Shown here piece by piece: positions 1 through 11,319 of a stretch of 64,000 bases of DNA. This DNA comes from Ptychodera flava (taxonomy: Eukaryota > Hemichordata > Enteropneusta > Ptychoderidae): the NCBI RefSeq assembly GCF_041260155.1, contig NC_091929.1, positions 31,493,962-31,557,961 of the forward strand, in the 5' to 3' direction. Position 1 is the stretch's first letter; each line of letters starts with the position of its first letter. Made by a program: the position numbers and the translations under genes. The notes beneath the pieces are model-generated. The model was given only the letters and a program-made list of their open reading frames with translations, ran no database searches and was not told the origin of the DNA.

Positions 1-180
1 AGTCCCCGTTGAATCCATGGGATCCTTAGGCAGAAAGATTAGGTAATGAGTTTAGCCAAAACTCACTATACACGCACATAAAATAATGAGCCCCATCTAA
101 ATGACAGGACCGACCACTGAAATATTCTGATCTACCTCTTAACACCCGAATGATTTATCCCAGAGACTGCCTCCTCAATT

Positions 181-1172
181 CCTTCAAATCTCGTAATTAC
201 TTATTTATGAATGAAACTTAATTTACCGGAGGGTTTAATCAACAGCCCAGCACTCATATCTTGGTATCCCTAGCTATGTGTTCGATGATCACATGTGATA
301 TACTTGCTGCAATTGATTTGGCTTATTCCAATTTCAGTTAGCAATATTTAATGATCGCGACTATATTCGTTACACCATAGGGAAAAAGTGCGTGACTAGA
401 GCGAGAAACTGACGCTTTCTCGCAATCGGTGAGAATCTGTTCTTATTCTCATCGCTGTCGGTGAGAAAATTTTAATCTCCACTGCAGATTGGTGAGAAAT
501 GCACTCCTTGGCGAGAATCATGTGTGAGAACAAAATCTCACCGGTGAGAATGGAAATTCTCACCGAGTACTGCGAGAATTGAAATTCACTGGCGAGAATC
601 ATCAAAGACTCGCCTTTCGGAGTCTTTATGATTCTCGCCAATAATCGACGAGTCTTGATGATTCTCGCAAGTGAATTTCAATTCTCGCTGTACTTAGTGA
701 GAATTTCCATTCTCACCGGTGAGAATTTGTTCTAACACTTGATTCTCGCCATAGAGTGCATTTCTCACCAATCTCCAGTGGAGATTAAAATTTTCTCACC
801 GACAGCGGTGAGAATAAGAACAGATTCTCACCGATTGCGAGAAAGCGTCTGTTTCTCGCTCTAGTCACGCGCTTTTTCCTATACTGTTAATGGACGAACT
901 TTGTAAAACACGGTTGATAACGTCATAGAACTATTCCTTCAAGTCTCGTAACTACTTATTTATGAATGAAACTCAATTTATCCGACAGTTTAATCAACAG
1001 CCCAGCACTCATATCTTGGTATCCCTAGCCATGTGTTCGATGATCACATGTGATATACTTGCTGCAGTTGATTTGGCTTACTTACCAATTTCAGTAAGTA
1101 ATATTTAATGATCGCGACTATATTCATTAATGGACTAACTTTGTAAAACAGCGGTTGATAACATTATAGAAT
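181..1172. repeat. Direct tandem duplication, unit about 238 bp, interrupted by a MITE
   Basis: Bases 181-372 recur at 938-1131 with a few substitutions, and 889-932 recurs at about 1126-1170. When the palindromic element at 373-886 is removed the two copies form a head-to-tail duplication of roughly 238 bp. The second copy is uninterrupted and so shows the pre-insertion sequence. No coding potential was seen. Nothing recognisable lies in 1-180. Confidence 0.8.
373..886. mobile_element. Foldback MITE, 514 bp, TTA target duplication
   Basis: Almost the whole element is an imperfect inverted repeat folding about position 620-630. Its ends read CACCATAGGGAAAAAG at the left and the complement of CAGTATAGGAAAAAGC at the right. 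It is flanked by TTA at 370-372 and 887-889, and the unoccupied duplicate at about 1125-1130 carries a single TTA. Three-base TWA duplications are typical of PIF/Harbinger transposons, so a Harbinger-type origin is possible. Internally the arms are made of repeated GAGAAT/ATTCTC words. The 81-codon minus-strand reading frame here is a by-product of the palindrome. Confidence 0.8.
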
Positions 1173-2988
1173 TCATCACTCATTTTCTGTTATTGCAACA
1201 CTTTACAGTAAGATGAAATATTTAATAAAGCTTGGTCAATAACAAAGATTGTTTTTAAAGCGTTGTCAGTGAGGCATGTGTACATCCTCTACATACTGAT
1301 TCCTGTTGAGAGTTTTACTACGCATGAGACAGCTGAGGTGCTGACTTGTAGTTAATTAATACGCCGACATAGACAGCCGATCAGCCCGTTGGCAATGTTT
1401 GCAGAGCAACTAAAGTGGTGTGTACACAGCTTGGAGAGAAGAAACGGACTTGTAGGTAATATTGAAGAAAGCAGTTAGATGGTTCAGAGTCGAAAAGTTT
1501 ATTTTGAATATTGTAGTCAAAATTAATAAAACAAACCATTCCACAAAGAACCGCGCCCCTCCCTCATCAAGAGGACTGACTCGTTTTCTCCCTGTGGGTA
1601 AACGTCTACGGAAATGCCTCCGGGGCCATTCAAAGTCTCGCTCGGTAAAAGGTCAGCTACAATTAATGATCATGATGGCCGTGGGCTCTCCGTTGATCTA
1701 CCATCTCGGCTACCTATTTCTGATACATCTGTTGTAGATCGGCGACAACTTTCCTCATCGGCTTCGACAAGCACCCAACGACAAAGCCTGTTTGTCAACT
1801 ATGCCTTTCAAGCACCCATTTGCAGTTTTCCCGTTCGCCAAAATTCAATGGCTCTTCTCAAGAAGCCATCGAGAATTAAATTTATAGACGCAATTCTTAA
1901 TGCCATTTAAGGGGGCGCTGCACCCACAACAGCATATTTTGCTCAAAATCGATTTTTTTTGCAAATTTTCATTCAATTTTGATTATTTGTTAACCCAAGA
2001 TAAGACAATATTAGGTTGGTTCACCTTTTAGCTTGTCAAGTAGTCGCAAATTGTGTGATAAAGAGCTGTTAATTTATAAAAAATAGATACAAGATTCTGT
2101 CTTTCTTCCACTTTCAAGATTTCCAAAAAAATTTTCTCAACTCTGACTGGCTCAGAATTGTTTTGAAATTTTAACATTATATTCTTCCAATGCTATATTT
2201 AGTTTGGTAATGTAGATCTTACATTTTAAATAAGAGGCATTTAAATATTACTTATTATATATTTATTAGTGTCAGTGTTTCACTCCACGCAATTTTTCAA
2301 TGATAGATAACACAAAATAATACTCGTTTATTATAAATATACTCTTGTTTTAAGTAAATATGACTTTAAGAAAATAGTATCACGTTTGTGACTTGATCAC
2401 AATTTATATCATTAATACTAAAGTTTTTTACCTAAAATACTCAGCCCCTTCATCCTTTGAGTAAACTATTGCTACCAAAATATCCCTTTGAAAATGTGTT
2501 GGCAACGTGCAGCTCCACCTTAAACATTTGAATCACACCCTTGAATTCTGTTGATATTGTTTGTAATCAAATATTGTAGTACAAGTGACATATGATCGTA
2601 TCGATCAGCTGACACCATGCAGCCATGATGTCGATGCATGAACATTCCGTTTTAAATGCCTGGCATTTTACGTGTTTCAGCTTTTTTGATGACGTTGAAG
2701 TTTCAAGTTCGATATAGACGGTAGGGTGCAATTACTTTTCATTTAAATCTAAAAAACATCGGTTATCATTTTCAAATAGAACCATGAATGTACCGCTTAT
2801 TTTTGTGTGTGTTTCGCCATACATGTAAAGTGCAGTGTGGAGTGAGTAATTGCATGTAGCATACAGATTCAGGCCGGTCATTCCTGACGATGTTCATTGG
2901 CGTCACACATCAGTTTAAATTTTCATTTATATTCGTTTTCGACATCTCCAAGTTCACTTGCATCGCCAAAACTATAGAATAATATCAA
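1173..2988. other. No gene recognised
   Basis: Low-complexity AT-rich sequence. Two overlapping plus-strand frames around 1,462-1,910 (91 and 98 codons) resemble no family I know and have no supporting context, so they are treated as chance. Confidence 0.5.
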
Positions 2989-3120
2989 CGATGTACCCTT
3001 CCCGGCCCATAATTGATCAAGCAACCTAGGCACTCCATAATGTAGTCGGCTTTACCTCGTACATTATGTTGCAAAAAGTTTGTTTTCGTCCATCATGGGC
3101 CGGGATTGGATACATTATTG
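2989..3120. mobile_element. MITE copy 1 with CCCGGCCCATAAT termini
   Basis: Terminal inverted repeats at 2989-3013 and 3092-3120 share the core TCCCGGCCCATAAT. The interior contains ACCTCGTACATTATG, which is found in reverse orientation in the second copy at 25,560-25,695. The outer flank at about 2,960-2,990 also matches the outer flank of copy 2, so the mobile unit may be larger than the palindrome. Confidence 0.65.
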
Positions 3121-3180
3121 CTTAAATGTTTTTCTTTGTTCAGTGAAGGAAAATACGAGTGACATAATGACCGTGTCACC
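3121..3180. repeat. Half-copy of the palindromic repeat seen at 23,130-23,250
   Basis: The words TTTTTCTTTGTTCAGT, GGAAAATACGAGTGAC and TAATGACCGTGTCA match one arm of the palindrome at 23,130-23,250 in the same order, but no second arm follows. It is joined directly to the MITE at 2,989-3,120. 3,181-3,470 holds nothing recognisable apart from a possible short first exon (see findings). Confidence 0.5.
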
Positions 3181-3472
3181 ACTCGCCTTCGACGCCTGGT
3201 TACACGGTTGCAAAATAAAAGGATTTTAACTCAATAATGTCGCGTTTACACGTCTGAACCACTTCTGGAATGATATCAATATGCCGTAAGAGAGTTGAAA
3301 ATCACTTCTAGCCGACGGCCGTTAGAGCGAGGAACGACGTTTACAACATGTGCATTTGTGAAAATGGCGCCAATGTCGGAGGACCTTACACAGTACGTAC
3401 CTTCCACAAAGTTACACACGATATTAAAGATAGCATAGGCCTAGCAATTTAACGCAGGGGCTGGAGAGAAAT

Positions 3473-3560
3473 TAGATTCAGATTCAGAAAACTTTATTAA
3501 CTCCTATAGAGAAATTTACATGTGGTTCTTATCAGCAAACACACAATACAACACATCGGT
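3473..3560 (-). mobile_element. Probable LINE 3' tail
   Basis: Read on the minus strand this is an AATAAAGTTTTCTGAATCTG end, with GAATCT repeated. Such short tandem tails after an AATAAA-like motif are usual at the 3' ends of CR1/RTE-type LINEs. No coding sequence accompanies it, so it would be a strongly 5'-truncated copy. 3,560-4,150 shows no gene. Confidence 0.35.
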
Positions 3561-4149
3561 TATAAAACAAAAACATAAGATAATACATAAAGCAGTGAGA
3601 ACGACTGGACATTACCCTAACAGCTCTACACTTAGGAACCCGTAAACGAAAGCTTGATGGCAGGTTCGCATAAAATCTACTTAAAGGTACACTGTCACCT
3701 GTTCCAATTTTGCCAAATTTACCATGGAAAGAGAAAATCTAAACAATCACAGATTTTAAGCGGGTGGCCGCTTTTTAAAAACAGCGCCCTCACATGGACA
3801 TTTTGAATACCAAGGAACGCCCTTTGACCATATATGGTATATTTAGATTACAGGTGGCTGTATACCTTTATGGGCGTGTTCATTCGATCATTTAAAATCT
3901 CTCTTGCATGCATCGGATGCCTGATGTAAATGACAGTTGGATAGGGCCGGTGTTTTTTTTTCAAAATGACGCTGCACGTAAAGTAGTGACCCTTCAAAGC
4001 CTTTGCAAGAAAAAGAGTGACCTCACCTACTTGTCATGCGCAAAAACAGTGGTCCTCCCCATGCATGTCACAATCCATATCAATAATGTCTTAATTAACA
4101 TATAATTTCTCATTTGACCTTTGAACTTTCAACGAATACTTGTTAACCC

Positions 4150-5466
4150 TTACAAATTATCCCTTTGGTGAAATTCTATATCGTGAATTTTGTTCACATC
4201 TGCTCTTTCAAACACCCCATTCTCATCACGTACATTTGTATCAACTGTCAGACATTTATATACGCAAAGATTAAGTTGGTTTTATATTGTAAAAAATCGT
4301 TCATTGTTACCTCATAGACTACAATGTATAGTGAATCAACTTTATGAAATTATGGTCAAATTCCAAAATTAATTTCTTCCACACACATGCTCTTGTAACC
4401 ACCGTATTCTAATTAAGTACATTAATATTAATAAGCAAGCTTCTATAAATACACAGATTTAGCTATTTTGTATTGGAAAAATATTATATAAAGTTTCCTC
4501 AGAGAGAATAATGTATAGTGAATAACATTTCTGTGAAATTCAAAAATCAATTTCTTCAATACATGCATTTGTAACCACCCTGATCTAATCAAGGATACTA
4601 ATATCAATTATCAAGTGTCTATGAATACACAGACTTGCAAAAATATTCATTATTTTCTTAAAGACTACAATGTATAGTGAATCAACATTTTGGTAAAATT
4701 CCAAAATCAAATTCTTCCGACATACATGCACTTGTAAATACACTGGTGTAATCAAGAACATTAATATCAATCATCGAGTGTCTATAAATATACATATTTA
4801 GCTAGTTTTGATTTGGAATAAAATTGTTCATGGTTTCCTCGTAGACTACAATGTATGGTGAATCAACATGTAAGTGATACTCCAAATCAAATTTCTTCCA
4901 CACACACGCACTTGCTACCATCCTAATCCATAAAATATATCGAATACAAATAATCAAGCAGCTTTAATTACACACAGTTAGCTAGTTTTGTATTGCAAAA
5001 TAATTATTTAAAGTTTTTTCGTACACTATATATAGTGAATCAACATTTCGGTGAAATTCCTAAATCAAATTTCTTCTACTCACATGTACTTGTAACCACC
5101 TTATTCTAATGAAGTACATCAATATCAATAATCAAGTTTCTGTTAACACACAAATTTAGCAAGTTTTGTACTAGAAAAACAATTCAGAATTTCCTAATAG
5201 ACTACAATGTAAAGTGAATATACATTGCACTCAAATCCAAACCCAAATTCTTCCTGCACACATGCACTCGTGAACACACACTGGTGTAATCAAGAACATT
5301 AATATTAATTATCAAGCATATATATACACAGATTTAGCTAGTTTCGTATTGGAAAAAAATATTTATAGTTTCTTCATAAACGTCCATTTCGGTGAAATTC
5401 CAAAATCAAATTTCTTCGACACACATGCACTAGTAACCATCCTATTCTAATCAAGTACCTTAATAT
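4150..5466. repeat. Satellite/minisatellite array, unit about 160-187 bp, about seven units
   Basis: A diverged unit repeats head to tail. The landmark GACTACAATGTATAGTGAATC (or close variants) occurs near 4,316, 4,503, 4,663, 4,845, 5,022, 5,200 and, weakly, 5,375. Between landmarks each unit carries AAATTTCTTCCACACACATG, then CTAATCAAGTACATTAATAT and ATTTAGCTAGTTTTGTATTG. Units differ by substitutions and small indels, so the array is old. ORFs here are spurious. Confidence 0.8.
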
Positions 5467-5483
5467 CGACATATATTTTTTAA

Positions 5484-5590
5484 CAAGGCCAGACTTCTGT
5501 ATCTTTTAGTAACGTGGCGAGTGTGGCTTTAGTAAAGTCCACAATCATTTATCATGTTGTTCGATGTTTGATCGATGTTTGATGGCTGGA
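5484..5590 (+). repeat. Dispersed repeat, copy 1 (copy 2 at 7,817-7,921)
   Basis: About 105 bp with the words AGACTTCTGTA, TTTAG(T/C)AAAGTCCACA and TGTTCGATGTTTGATCGATG recurs in the same orientation 2.3 kb away. Neither copy has visible terminal repeats or coding potential. Confidence 0.65.
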
Positions 5591-5884
5591 TAGTCCGACG
5601 CACATTGACAGGAAAGAGGTCGCAAATCAAGTAAGTTTCCCGGCGATTAGCATCAAAACAAATCGTGGGAGACAAGCAAACGGGCAGTCTAGAATCAATG
5701 TATCCCGTGGTCTCCCCAACCCTGTTTTAGTGATTGCAAGACAGTTTTAAGCACACTCGCTTAGAGAATGGCCGTCTGTTCTTTATGACAATTCAGGGAA
5801 AGAGAGAAAGACGTGTAATGCACGGTAGAGGTGCGCAAAACACAAATGTGAGATCAACTATTATACTACATAGGAGTTCTACAA

Positions 5885-6900
5885 CTTATCCCCCCACTGA
5901 GCCCAAGATGTCCTGGCATTAAAATCCCATAATACAAGAAAGTAGAACGACCACCTAAACTAAAGGACCAAAAACATATCAGCATATTGGCCTCCCTCTC
6001 TGCCAGTCTGACTGAAAAAACGCAGACACTAGTCAAAGAGTCTGTCAGTCCGTATAAACTAAACATTCTATAAACAATTATAAACGTGTTCCATCCCCAT
6101 GTGACCTCCGACTTCAGTGTCGTGGAGGACACGTAACACTAACTTGATACATATCCTTGGCAAAATGATTTGCCAAAGAGCAAACTGCATTCTAGACATA
6201 TAAAACAACCGAAACAAAATCCCATTATGCACCCTAAGACGTTGGTATGAAGACCAATATGACTTCAAGGCTGGGAACTTGATGGAAACCTCACCCCAGG
6301 GCGGTCTTTCCTTACCAACTTCTTTAAGTTGCAATATAAGTGATATATTGAGATCTTTAAGCTGTTTTTCTCTACGTTTTGACCATGACCAAAGGGTTTC
6401 ATGGTCCCACACTGTGTCTTGTTTCTAATCACCTGCAATACTGTCGTGTTGCTTACTTTTTGCAATACCCGCGCACTCAAATCTCTCGCAGTGTCTATAT
6501 AATCAACCTATCCAAAAAGCCTTTTTGTGCACTTAAGATATTCTTTCAAAAATGAATTCCCTAACCTGTTGAGCAAGCTCTTTGAGTGACTGTCCCTTTT
6601 CCCTGACAATCGTCTTTGTTGACAAACGAAATATATCTTCCTACCCTACAGTACTAAATCGTTGACATAGAATCTCGATTAATTTCTCATAACCTGTAAT
6701 TTTACCCTTCCCACGGGCAATAAATTTTAATGCTCAACCTCATAGCCGTAACATCAACATACCAAATTTCTTATCATCTGTCCATTCTTTTAACTCTGAT
6801 TAAATTTCAAAATGCGTTTAGTACTCTTTAAAATCATTTGCGCCATCAAAAATATCTTGTTTTACTGTATCCCTGGAGTGGGAAAATCTTAGAGACAAGC
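5885..6900 (-). pseudogene. Ty3/gypsy relic: gag fused to integrase N-terminus by deletion
   Basis: Read on the minus strand from about 6,900 downward, a broken frame resembles a gypsy capsid region (start about 6,850 with FDGANDFKEY, then a KEWTDDKKFGML-like stretch, then LKELAQQVREF near 6,560). It is followed without protease, reverse transcriptase or RNase H by the start of integrase at about 6,070-6,410, including an ALKSYWSSYQRL stretch and the H2C2-type zinc motif start HDTEVGGHMGMEH. Several stops and frameshifts interrupt it. A run of G followed by TGTAGAAC near 5,886-5,900 could be the polypurine tract and LTR start. It cannot encode a working protein. Confidence 0.6.
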
Positions 6901-7816
6901 TCCGCCCTCTATCGGGAATGCATGGTGTCAGCCTGTCACCTTGAGGGCGCCCTCTATCAAAGAGTGGTTTGAGTCACAACTTACGGGGACTGGAAAGGCG
7001 ATTTCATGCAAGGAATTGCCAAGGGGATTTGAATAGCTAACTTAGGTGTTAATTTTATGCAGGAAATTTTGATACAATGTTTGGTTGGATGACGGAGACA
7101 TTAATGAGTGAAGATTGTCTGTGTTCGTGAAAGGATCGCCTTTCCGATGGTGATAATTGGTGTATATTGCCATCGCTTGGGCGATACGCATACCAAGGAC
7201 ACTTTTGATGGATTTCCTATTGGCCTGTTGCATGACCGAGTAACAGGTACTTGAATTGAACATTGTGGTTTTCGTGTGCATCGTTGGTAATTTAACTAGG
7301 TAGATAGATAAAGATGTACATATATTGAATGTATTTTCTTTTTTCATGAGCGGTCAGTATTTCTGCAGAAAATATCATAGGTATTTGCCCCCGAAGAAAT
7401 GATTTAAAATAGATCATCACAAATGAAACCACATTCCTCAAGCTCGACGTGCTCGCGCATCTCAACGCACGATGGTATCGCAAACCATTCGCTTTGGGGA
7501 ATCAATTGAGTTTTGTAGGAAAGCAATACGAGTTCGGAGCAAAAAATATTACGTTTTATCATTTTATGAAGCATGACGTCGCCAACATTGCCAATTTATA
7601 AGATTTCACACGTGCCCAACTCTGCTAGACGTATTAGATGATGCATTGTATCGAAGTGTAATTGTGTCTTCCATATGAGAATTTGTAACCACCAAATTGG
7701 CGTGAAGATACACCGACAAATAAAGTGTAAGCTTAGATTTCGTTGATAACTGAAGGCTTGGATCGACCAAACTGTATGCTGCCGCTGCTCAATAGTTGAC
7801 ATGGCTGTCTAAACTA

Positions 7817-7921
7817 GGCTAGACTTCTGTAACTTTTGGTAACCTGATGAGTGTGCTTTAGCAAAGTCCACAGTCATTTACTACGTCGTTCGATGTTCGA
7901 TCGATGTTCGATGCTGGCTGG
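7817..7921 (+). repeat. Dispersed repeat, copy 2
   Basis: Same repeat as at 5,484-5,590, same orientation, with substitutions throughout. The stretch 6,901-7,816 has several 60-100 codon minus-strand frames without family resemblance. No gene is called there. Confidence 0.65.
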
Positions 7922-9960
7922 GACGAATAAACACGTGTATACTCTGATAACAGATTAACTTTCTGCAAAATTACCGACAAGGGAAATTTAATACTACAGC
8001 TATCATCAATATTTGCCCTATTTAAAAAAATGAAGATTTAAGTGATGTAAGAGATTAGGATATTCTTGTAATGTTGGTTTTATCAGCAAATGTAAGGTCA
8101 CCTACTTTTCCTATTTAGCAATACTTGTTTTATGTGTTCTTTGTAATATTGCAACCTTCAGCTATAGGGCACCTGACACATTGATAAATTTGAACAATTA
8201 ATAATGCCATTCTCCCAGATTAGTTTGAATCCTGTTTTTAAAAAAAATAATGTAAACAAAAACAAAGTAAAACAAATACACGGGGATTTGAAAAAAACTT
8301 CTATTGATTGGTTAAAAGAAAGCGCAAAAATGCTCTGGACCAGAGAAGAATTATGGAATTTTTCAAGTGCCATTATCACGGACAATGGCAATATTGCGAG
8401 GACAATTGCTTATTTTCTTAAGGCAAGTCATAACACATAAGGCGGAAAAGACATTGCAGATAGGTAGTATACCCTTAACATCATTACCATCATCGATAAC
8501 ATGCCCCTCAACATCGTCACCATTATAGGTAGTATACCCTTAACTTTATTACCATTATCTTCTGTCGATCGGTGATGGACTTTTTGCACAAACACGTTAT
8601 TTGTGCCGAGACGAAATACTGCCATTGCATATGTAAAGAATGATCTCTACATGTTAGCTAGTGCTACGATTATTGTGTTTACGAGACATTTAGTCTTCGT
8701 TTAAGTTCGACAGGCCTTTATGTGACGGGAGGATGAGAGCAAAATGTGGCCATTATTTCCGTCGTCGTGAAAACTTTAAAGCCGACATCAACATCAAGTG
8801 GTCGATCCAACGCATCATTACGAAGATCACAGATCAATTACCAAGGCAACATCGCTGCTTCTAGCTTAAGGTGCAGGATTAGGCAGTAGATGGCACAGAC
8901 AGACGGTGGAAGTCATGTTGGACGCTGATGATATCTGGCAATGAACGAAATAGTCGATTTAAATTTGTCCAAAGATATGTATTTCCAGTAACTAGAATTA
9001 TTCCATTGCAAACCTTTTAAGACGAAAGTAAATCCTCGAGGTTTGGAAATAAATACGCTTGCAATTTCAACAACGTCATAGAATCTAAAATGACCGTTAC
9101 GGTTCTTCAACCTCCATGAGCAGTCTGTTTTTAGGGTCTACAGTGTACTGTATCCCAAAGAGTAGTTCGACTAATTCTAGAAATACAGCAAAAAGATTCT
9201 AGTTTCACCCGGAAATGCTATCATTTTAGAAAAATTAAGTCTCATAGTATCAGACGGCAAATGCACTTCGAAAGACACGGTGAGAATAAACTTCAACTAA
9301 GGAAAATATAACTTCCAAACAAATACCTATCTTCAAAAGTATTTTACATTATTAGTGATGTACCAAACACTTGTAAATCGTGTGTATGACGTGAAGGATA
9401 ATTGCTCAACAATATAACTTTTAACAATAACTAACCATATTTATCCTTTGTAGGATGTGCTTTATTGCGTTTAAATCTCTCAGTCAGTAATAAGCTTCTT
9501 CTTTTAAGTCAGTATGTTTGTTTGTTTGTTATTGTTTACTTCTATGTCAGCCCTTTTCTTTTCTAATGTACTTGGTTACCACCTCCATGAATGCCGTTTG
9601 GCGAAACTTAAAGAACCAGAAACATTTCCGCGAGTCAGTGAGAGGAATTACATTAACTTGATAAATACCTTGCATTTACCAGTGCTCCAAATTCGGTTTC
9701 CTTTACCCAGAGAGAAACACTTTGTTTGTTTTATGGCCATAGAGAACTTCACAACATGTCCTGGTGAGAAATGACAGGTTCAGATAAAAACGGAGGCTGT
9801 TAGCGCTGTGTGCAATCTCTGGCAAATAGCCGGATGCGTGAATTTTACATGAGTATATTCTTCTAATTCCTGTAAGTTTTTCGATATAGAGCTGAAAATA
9901 TACACCATACGTTATCATATTTAAAAGTCACTGCAACTCGCAGTTTTCGGAGACACCAAT
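7922..9960. other. No gene recognised
   Basis: AT-rich sequence. The only structure seen is a short direct repeat, TAGGTAGTATACCCTTAAC, at 8,461 and 8,526. Plus-strand frames at 8,204-8,440 and 9,514-9,774 look like chance. Further 3' exons of the minus-strand gene starting at 24,654 could lie here but were not found. Confidence 0.4.
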
Positions 9961-10313
9961 ACACAGTTAACAACATGAGGATGACTCGGTGCCGTGTACT
10001 TTACCCAGGAAGAGGAATATTTAAGAAAATTTGTAGCGAAATGTACACCATGTTGTCCTTTGAAGTTAAGTTGCGGTTCACAACGCTGCTTTCACACTAA
10101 TCACCCTTTCATCATTATATCTGTGATACCTGTGATAATTTAACGTTTGGCGAGCCATATGCAGCGCCCTCTACAAACATTAAAAACAAAATACTTATGT
10201 ACGCAGATATTCATTTAAAATAAAACGAAAAGCTGTTTTGAGTGTTTTAGAGATCGTAAAAAAATCAACATATGGCAACTTAACTATATTTATATACATT
10301 GTCGTAAACTTAC

Positions 10314-10542
10314 TGTGTTGAATTGCAAATGATAGGTAATAGACCCCATTTGCCAGAAAATAGCGCTCCGGGATAAAGATTTTTGAATTGTCTCCTTCAA
10401 ATTTAACATCCACGGAAAACTGATAACCACGATAACTATCAGAATAATCCACAAATTTATTGAAGACGTACGCTGTAGTGTTACCGTATACAGCTTCTGA
10501 GCTTTTAAGTAAGATGATAACCGCTTTGTCCGGTTCAGCTAC
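10314..10542 (-). CDS. Exon of predicted polycystin-1-like/GAIN-type membrane protein
   Basis: The exon starts after a CATGCAG acceptor (phase 0) and ends at an ACA|GTAAGT donor (phase 1). The 76 complete codons begin VAEPDKAVIILL and end near ANGVYYLSFAIQH. The pattern, a hydrophobic 'AVIILL' strand, an aromatic-rich middle (SDSYRGYQFSVDV) and a closing 'G-YYLS' strand, resembles the extracellular region upstream of the cleavage site in polycystin-1-like proteins. The family call is from memory of its pattern, not a search. A further short phase-compatible exon is possible at 10,005-10,057 (TCAAAG acceptor, TGG|GTAAAG donor). PLAT and membrane segments were not found downstream, so the 3' end is unresolved. 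Confidence 0.55.
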
Positions 10543-10879
10543 CTGCATGTGGAAATACACGAAAAGACACAAACCATAGAATGGTGGTATCAGTAAAATG
10601 AAAACACGGTGTCCTAAAAAATATACAGGCACTGATATTAACTACTAGCCTTCAATTGATACATGTCTCTTGTAGTACGTTCAGACTGCGAAAAATTGGA
10701 AATGTTTCCGTGACACTGTTTTTGGTATGTAAACACAGGGGATTAAAAGTTTGAGTCCGGTTTTGTCCAAACACACAAAATTAAGTCTTTTTTTTGATAT
10801 TTTAGCGGCTTATTGTTATAAACCCATGTTTAGGGTTTCAGGATGAAAAATCGATCCATGTTTAGGGATTTTAAGTGAA

Positions 10880-11105
10880 ATATGACCCATTCGGGGGGTG
10901 CACATGTCTTACGCCTGTTTTATGGGAGTACCCTCACAGGGACTTAGCTGCTGCTTTGTCTGATACGGTTCGATAAACTGCATTGTCTCTGGAAATGTCG
11001 TCCATCAATTTCTGGATGCTCTCTTTTCGCCATAGGGCAAGCATAATCGCAACTTCCTCTTCGGACGAATTATGACAACGTCCGGTTGCGTAGGATACGT
11101 CTGTC
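10880..11105 (-). pseudogene. Myb/SANT-like DNA-binding domain fragment (transposon relic)
   Basis: An open minus-strand stretch reads SSEEEVAIMLALWRKESIQ followed by KLMDDISRDNAVYRTVSDK. This matches the pattern of the Myb/SANT-like domain found in Harbinger-associated Myb proteins and their domesticated relatives: acidic start, 'LW..E.IQ', 'RN..VY', then 'GY..T..QCR'. After an in-frame TGA at about 10,934 the words GYSHKTG continue the pattern weakly, so this looks like a decayed copy. It lies in an intron of the polycystin-like gene, and its frame and phase do not fit the flanking exons. It shares a 170-codon frame with the exon at 11,168-11,319 only because the CATA repeat between them happens to be open. 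Confidence 0.5.
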
Positions 11106-11156
11106 ATGCATACATACATACATACATACATACATACATACATACATACATACATA
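11105..11156. repeat. (CATA)n microsatellite
   Basis: About 13 uninterrupted CATA units, located in an intron. Confidence 0.95.
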
Positions 11157-11167
11157 AATGTACACAC

Positions 11168-11319
11168 CGTTATATTGGCAATGAAGTTGGTAATGTTAGC
11201 TTCTTCGAGATATTTCCCTTCTATTGGTACATCTGCTGCAGATTCAAGTAGATTGGTGGCAAATGTGATTTGTAAACCTTCAGTTGAGTCCGTCACTAGA
11301 TTATAAGAAACGAGTAAAT
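11168..11319 (-). CDS. Exon of predicted polycystin-1-like/GAIN-type membrane protein
   Basis: Predicted acceptor TTAAGAG at 11,320 and donor ACG|GTGTGT, giving 152 bp: two bases completing a codon, then 50 codons, ending in phase 0. The peptide runs LLVSYNLVTDSTEGLQITFA, then a stretch ending NITNFIANIT. It joins in frame to the exon at 12,062-12,173 upstream and the exon at 10,314-10,542 downstream. That phase match is the main reason for the boundaries. The acceptor is weak, and alternatives a few bases away exist. Confidence 0.5.

Noticed and set aside
396..641. 81-codon minus-strand ORF
   Set aside because: Lies inside one arm of the foldback MITE; an accident of the palindrome.
1462..1910. 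Two overlapping plus-strand ORFs of 91 and 98 codons
   Set aside because: No recognisable motif and no splice or repeat context; either could be chance.
7042..7347. 101-codon minus-strand ORF
   Set aside because: Reads somewhat protein-like, but no domain, no clear splice sites and no neighbours support it.
8461..8560. Apparent repeat-spacer pattern considered as a CRISPR-like array
   Set aside because: Only two copies of a 19-bp word in a eukaryotic context; no array.
9514..9918. Opposite-strand ORFs considered as 3' exons of the polycystin-like gene
   Set aside because: The minus frame does not match the required phase, and neither resembles PLAT or membrane segments.
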